Part shown: one piece after another, positions 60,225-64,000 of the stretch
How the letters are laid out: every line of letters begins with the position of its first letter
Position numbering within the stretch: the first letter of the stretch is position 1
Assembly: GCA_046294265.1 (NCBI GenBank)
Contig: JBKBKC010000002.1
Coordinates: forward strand, 124,001-188,000
Reading direction: 5' to 3'
Length of the DNA: 64,000 nucleotides
Origin: JBKBKC01 sp046294265
GTDB taxonomy: Bacteria > Pseudomonadota > Alphaproteobacteria > Rhodobacterales > Rhodobacteraceae
Translations under genes and position numbers: made by a program
The notes under the pieces: model-generated
Databases searched by the model: none
The model's input: only the letters and a program-made list of their open reading frames with translations
Told to the model about the DNA's origin: nothing

Positions 60225-60713
60225 TCAGTGCAGTCCTTTTTCGGCGCGGGTGTCGGCCCTCGCCTCCGCGCGGGCGCGGGCCTGTGACAGTTCCTGCGTC
60301 GTGTGGCTCAGCCGGTCGGCCAGCACGCGCACCACCTCGATCGTCATTTCGGGAAAGTCCATGAGAAGCTTCAGGAAATTCTCCTTGCCGATGCGCAGTG
60401 CCTCGACCTGTGTGAGCGCGCGCACGGTGGCCGTGCGCGACACGTCGCACAGGATGGCGATCTCGCCCACGATGGAATTCTCGGCGATCTCGGCCACCTT
60501 GGCCTGCCCCTGCGGCCCATCGACCAGAATATCCGCCCGCCCTGACAGGATGACAAAGGCCGCATCCCCCGGCTCGCCCTGCTGGCACATCACCTCGCCC
60601 GGCCGATAGGTCACGCGGTCCGATGTGAAGGCCAGAAGTTTCAGGCGCGGGGCGGATACGCCCGCGAACAGCGGCACCTGGCGCAGCATCGTCACTTCGT
60701 CGTTCAGCGCCAC
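60225..60713 (-). CDS. Stand-alone cyclic-nucleotide-binding domain protein
   Basis: A 162-residue protein that is almost entirely one CNB domain: VTYRPGEVMCQQGEPGDAAF, VILSGRADILVDG and the phosphate cassette NSIVGEIAILCDVSRTATVR with the Glu and Arg that hold cyclic nucleotide. There is no helix-turn-helix or kinase domain; the C-terminus is a charged helix. It therefore probably acts as a cNMP-sensing regulatory subunit for a partner protein. The gene starts at GTG, 30 bases after the degenerate ABC gene, and is followed 5 bases later by the MBL-fold gene. Confidence 0.85.
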   Translation of the reverse strand: MALNDEVTMLRQVPLFAGVSAPRLKLLAFTSDRVTYRPGEVMCQQGEPGDAAFVILSGRADILVDGPQGQAKVAEIAENSIVGEIAILCDVSRTATVRALTQVEALRIGKENFLKLLMDFPEMTIEVVRVLADRLSHTTQELSQARARAEARADTRAEKGLH

Positions 60714-60743
60714 GTCCGCCCCCTCGCCATTCCCCGCATCCGA

Positions 60744-63461
60744 TTATGCCGACAACATTTCCGCGAAGATACCCTTCTTTTCAAGCAGGGCCTCGGGTGT
60801 GCCTTCTTCCGCCAGCCGCCCCTTCTCGAACACCGCCACGCGGTCGAAATGGCGGGCCAGTCCGGGTGCTGCCACCACCCACAGGATGCCGGGATCGCGG
60901 TCGCCGTCCTGCCGCAGGTGCTGCAGCGCGGCCTTGACCAGCTGTTCCTGCGACCGCGCGTCCAGCGCGGACAGCGGGCGGTTGAACACATGGAACGCCG
61001 ACCGACGGATCAGCGCGCGGGCCAGCGCGAATTTCTGCCGCTGCGCCGAGGACAGCCGTTTTCCCTGCGTGCCCACATGGAAATCGAGGCCCACCGATAG
61101 GATTTCGTCGCGCATCCCGCGCTCTTCGACCAGCCTGGCCACAACGCCCTGCACCCGCTCGCCCCCATCGCGGTATTTCTGGCTGATCCGCCCGAAGAGC
61201 ATGTTGTCGAGAACACCCAGCGAGGCGATGTGGCGGTCCGGATCATAGGGGTCGATCGCCTCGGACAGATCGGCGGGCAGCCCCTCCCGGAACGCCGCAC
61301 GGAAGGCGACGCTGGCCGCCATGACGGCATCGGTCATCAGGCCAAAGCGGTAGCGCGGCTCGATATAGCCGAAACTCAGCCGGATCAGCGCCGCGCGGTC
61401 CTCTGCCCCCGCCGTGCCGCCGCCGTCGATGCGCGCCACCATCGCCTGGTAAAGCGGCAGGTCGTCCGCCGTCATCAGCGCCTGCTGCAACAACAGCGGA
61501 TGGTCGGGCGGCAGTTCGCCGAACAGCTCGATCACCGTGCGCGCCACCTCCAGCCCCATGGCGAAAAGCGGGCCGTCCAGCCCCTGATCGACCAGCACGC
61601 GGCGGAACCAGGGATGCGCGCCAAGGCCCACTGGCCCCAGGTCGGCGCGGCGGATATGGCCGAAGACGAGGTTTTCCAGCACCGTCGCCTCGATGTTGTA
61701 GCTGGCAGGCTCGAACGGCACGATCAGGTCGTCGAGGGCCGCGCGCTGCAATTCGTCGCGCAGATCCTGCCGCATCTCCACCAGCCGGTCGGCCAGATCG
61801 GGCCGCAAGGCGGGATCGAAGGTCGAGCGCAGGCCCATGTCCAGCACGTCGCGCGTCAGCGCCGTCACCTCCAGCACCTCAAGGACGCGCGGCATCAGGT
61901 CCTCCGGCCCGCTCGCCCCTGCGGCGGCATAGTCGATCCAGTCGCCCAACGGGTCATGGTCGGGGTTGCCCGCCCGCAGCGCTTCGCGGCGTTCCCAGTC
62001 GCGGCGCGCCCGCGCCTCGCCCTCATAGACCGCATCGCGCAGGGGGGCGTGTTTCAGGCCGTAAAGCAGGTTGTCGCGCAAGGTGCCGAAAATGAAGAAC
62101 GGATCGGGCCCCGCGTAGGTGATCGTGCGGCCCGTCACCGCTTCGGGCAGCGTCAGCAGATCGGCCTCGCCCGCCAGCACCTTGCCCGATGTGTGCCAGA
62201 CCGTGCGGCCCAGCACCTCGGCCACCATGTCGGCCCCCGATCCGATGGGGCCGACCAGCGCCACCGCCTCGCCCGCGCGCAGGGCCAGCGTCACGCCCTC
62301 CACCAGCGCCGCCCCGCTGTCATCGGTCACGCCCATGTTCTGCACCGCCAGAGGCCCCGCCAGCGGCGGCACCGGCCCCGGGTCCAGCGCCTGCACGGCA
62401 GGGTCGATCACGCCCTCCACCACGAACTGCTGCATCACGGTCTGGTATTTCACCTGCACGTCCTGGCGGTTCTGGTCCCAGTCGATCAGCTCTTTCAGCG
62501 GCCCCGGCAGGTCGCGGTAGGCGGCGATCACCGCCACCAGCTGGCCGATGTCCAGCCGCCCCTCCAGCGCCAGCCAGCCGCCCACGCTGTAGAACAGGAA
62601 GGGTGTCACCGAGGCCAGGAAGTTGTTGATGAACTTCACCAGAAACTTCCACTGGTAGATGTCGAACCGGATCCTGAAGATGCGCCCCAGCCGCGCGGCG
62701 ATATCCGCGCGCTCAAAGTTCGAGGTGTCATAGGCGTGGATGGTGCCCACGCCGTCCACGATCTCGCTGACCCGCCCCGCAAGCTCGCGCGCGGTCAGCT
62801 GGCGCTCGCGGCCCAGCACCAGCAGGCGGCGCCGCATCCGGGGGATGATGACCACCTGGATGCCCACGATGGCGGCCGTCATCAGGCCCAGGGGCACGCT
62901 TTGCAGGAAGATGAACACCAGCGCCGTGATCGCCTGCCCGCCCAACAGCGCGGGGGTGACAAAGGCCTCGCCGGCAAAGCCGCCCATCGGCTCCACCTCG
63001 TCCTTGACCATCCCGGCCATCTCGGCGGGTTTCACGCGGCGGAACACGGCGGGGGGAAAGCGCAGGATCTGATCGACCAGCGCAAAGCGCAGGCGGCGCA
63101 ACAGCCGTTCTCCCAGCTTGCCCTTGTAGGTGTTGATGTAGAACTTGAAGAGGCCATTGATGATGACGAGCGCCAGGAACACCCCGCTCAGCGCCATCAG
63201 CATGTTGAACCGGTCCAGATCGACGCCTTCGAACAGCGTCACCTCGCCGATGCCGGGCAGGGTGACGGCGATGTTGAAAAAGGTCTGGGTGGCCCCCTCC
63301 TCCTCGAAGCCGCGGCCTTGGATCGGGCCGTTCACGATCTGCTTGGGCAGATCGAAGGACAGGAAATAGGGGATCATCGACAGCGCCACGACGCAGAGGA
63401 TCCACATCTGCTGCACCCGCGTGTGCGTCCAGATGTAGCGCGAGATGTTCTGGTCCAGCAT
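60744..63461 (-). CDS. ABC-transporter-like membrane protein with degenerate nucleotide-binding domain
   Basis: A 905-residue protein (923 from an upstream TTG). The first 340 residues are an ABC type-1 transmembrane domain with six hydrophobic segments (YINTYKGKLGERLLRRLRFA is typical). The rest is ABC ATPase-like, but every nucleotide motif is altered: Walker A is GPIGSGADM, with Ala410 in place of Lys; the signature is LSSAQ (near 802); Walker B reads AFHVFNRP (near 824), lacking Asp and Glu; the H-loop reads VVAAPGLA. About 390 residues separate the Walker A and signature positions, instead of about 100, and contain three copies of a Q-loop-like motif (GTLRDNLLYG, ATVLENLVFG, LGVLDNMLFG). 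It is probably not an ATPase-driven pump. Confidence 0.85.
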   Translation of the reverse strand: MLDQNISRYIWTHTRVQQMWILCVVALSMIPYFLSFDLPKQIVNGPIQGRGFEEEGATQTFFNIAVTLPGIGEVTLFEGVDLDRFNMLMALSGVFLALVIINGLFKFYINTYKGKLGERLLRRLRFALVDQILRFPPAVFRRVKPAEMAGMVKDEVEPMGGFAGEAFVTPALLGGQAITALVFIFLQSVPLGLMTAAIVGIQVVIIPRMRRRLLVLGRERQLTARELAGRVSEIVDGVGTIHAYDTSNFERADIAARLGRIFRIRFDIYQWKFLVKFINNFLASVTPFLFYSVGGWLALEGRLDIGQLVAVIAAYRDLPGPLKELIDWDQNRQDVQVKYQTVMQQFVVEGVIDPAVQALDPGPVPPLAGPLAVQNMGVTDDSGAALVEGVTLALRAGEAVALVGPIGSGADMVAEVLGRTVWHTSGKVLAGEADLLTLPEAVTGRTITYAGPDPFFIFGTLRDNLLYGLKHAPLRDAVYEGEARARRDWERREALRAGNPDHDPLGDWIDYAAAGASGPEDLMPRVLEVLEVTALTRDVLDMGLRSTFDPALRPDLADRLVEMRQDLRDELQRAALDDLIVPFEPASYNIEATVLENLVFGHIRRADLGPVGLGAHPWFRRVLVDQGLDGPLFAMGLEVARTVIELFGELPPDHPLLLQQALMTADDLPLYQAMVARIDGGGTAGAEDRAALIRLSFGYIEPRYRFGLMTDAVMAASVAFRAAFREGLPADLSEAIDPYDPDRHIASLGVLDNMLFGRISQKYRDGGERVQGVVARLVEERGMRDEILSVGLDFHVGTQGKRLSSAQRQKFALARALIRRSAFHVFNRPLSALDARSQEQLVKAALQHLRQDGDRDPGILWVVAAPGLARHFDRVAVFEKGRLAEEGTPEALLEKKGIFAEMLSA

Positions 63462-63534
63462 GTCGGGCAAAGGCTCTCGCGGGGGGCAATCGGGGGCGTG
63501 CGCGGCGGAAGTCAATCCGGTTCGGGGCGCGCGA

Positions 63535-64000
63535 TCAAGTGGGCTCTTGCGCCTTCATCTGGCGCGCGGCCTGGGCATAGCCGCCCTCGGCCCCGTCGAT
63601 GAAATGCACATGGTCGCGCGTGGCGATGGAGGGCACGATGCAGGTGACGAGCGCGGTTGCCTGCCGGTGCAGGCCATGGCGGCAGATGCCCGCGGCCTGC
63701 GCCGCCACCAGCAGCGCCTCGATCCGCGAAAGGCCCTCGGGCGCGATGTCGATGGTCATCTTCAACCCGTCGTCGAACTTGCGGAAATCGCTGTTGGCGG
63801 CCACGTCGGCGGCATAGTCGCGCGCGCTGAACCCGTCCAGCCGCCAGCCGGTGCGGTGCAGGATCACCGTCATCAGGACGGCGAGGATGATCTTCAGCCG
63901 CGCCGCCAGCCGCTGGCCCGGCGGGGCCACCGCGCGCACCTCGGCCTCGACCCCGCCGAAATGCGGCACCGGCACGGGGCCTGTGTCGGGCAGGGGGCGC
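63535..64000 (-). CDS. DUF3095-family protein, C-terminal part (cut by window end)
   Basis: The visible 155 codons match the C-terminal half of DUF3095: LKIILAVLMTVILHRTGW, DYAADVAANSDFRKFDDGLK, MTIDIAPEGLSRIEALL and the family end HRQATALVTCIVPSIATRDH then VHFIDGAEGGYAQAARQMKA. The frame stays open to the window edge, so the N-terminus is missing. The family is sometimes annotated as adenylate-cyclase-related, without proof. It lies directly upstream of the degenerate ABC gene in the same direction and is probably the first gene of that operon seen here. Confidence 0.82.
   Translation of the reverse strand, partial: RPLPDTGPVPVPHFGGVEAEVRAVAPPGQRLAARLKIILAVLMTVILHRTGWRLDGFSARDYAADVAANSDFRKFDDGLKMTIDIAPEGLSRIEALLVAAQAAGICRHGLHRQATALVTCIVPSIATRDHVHFIDGAEGGYAQAARQMKAQEPT

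Noticed and set aside
61230..63602. A 790-codon plus-strand open frame antisense to the ABC-like gene
   Set aside because: Same composition as other shadows (H, R, Q, A-rich), no recognisable motif and full overlap with a well supported gene.

Overview
The window is GC-rich, densely coded bacterial chromosome, most like a member of the Rhodobacteraceae (Alphaproteobacteria). This rests on the gene families (PtsP with a GAF domain, DUF2927, DUF3095, VPLPA-CTERM/exosortase D) and on several GGAAC-N16/17-CGTT promoters of the alphaproteobacterial EcfG type. No rRNA, tRNA or CRISPR array was seen.

Left end (1-2.1 kb): the start of a type I secretion adaptor (HlyD family) and its ABC permease/ATPase, both on the minus strand. 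From 2.1 to 24.6 kb lies a large exopolysaccharide locus: VanZ-like protein, acyltransferase, two GT2 glycosyltransferases, an O-antigen-ligase-like polymerase, a beta-helix protein, a flippase, an F420-hydrogenase-beta-like/pyruvyltransferase pair, Wzz-type chain-length protein, CpsD-type kinase, ExeA-like ATPase, sugar transferase that starts chains, TPR lipoprotein, Wza-like export protein and an outer-membrane barrel. Embedded in it is a protein-sorting system: a VPLPA-CTERM substrate (12.1 kb), exosortase XrtD (22.3 kb) and a translationally coupled rhomboid protease. A degraded DUF3494 (ice-binding-like) protein and an intact IS5-family element follow, then a GT4 glycosyltransferase whose stop codon contains the IS junction.

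From 27.4 to 46.7 kb is a stress island: PRC-barrel proteins, two PHB-depolymerase-like esterases, a 1432-residue CheB-CheR-PAS-kinase-REC-REC-LuxR fusion, tiny membrane peptides, a DUF892 ferritin-like protein, an ECF sigma factor, a ribosome hibernation factor next to a baeRF-type protein, an AI-2E-type permease, two transglutaminase-like proteins, YidB and YeaQ-like proteins and a CopG-type regulator. Three good and up to four weaker EcfG-type promoters punctuate it, so much of it is probably one general-stress regulon.

From 47 to 59.3 kb are mostly housekeeping genes: mtnP, a DUF2927 protein, ptsP, lysC, purD, xseA, an AlkB-like desaturase/hydroxylase and a glycerate-2-kinase-like gene, interrupted by a small AT-rich patch (about 51.3-52.0 kb). 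The right end (59.35-64 kb) is a tight minus-strand operon: a DUF3095 protein (cut by the window end), an ABC-transporter-like membrane protein whose nucleotide-binding motifs are all degenerate, a stand-alone cyclic-nucleotide-binding protein and an MBL-fold hydrolase. This last operon is the best candidate for an undescribed system; the stress island with its giant fusion sensor is the second.
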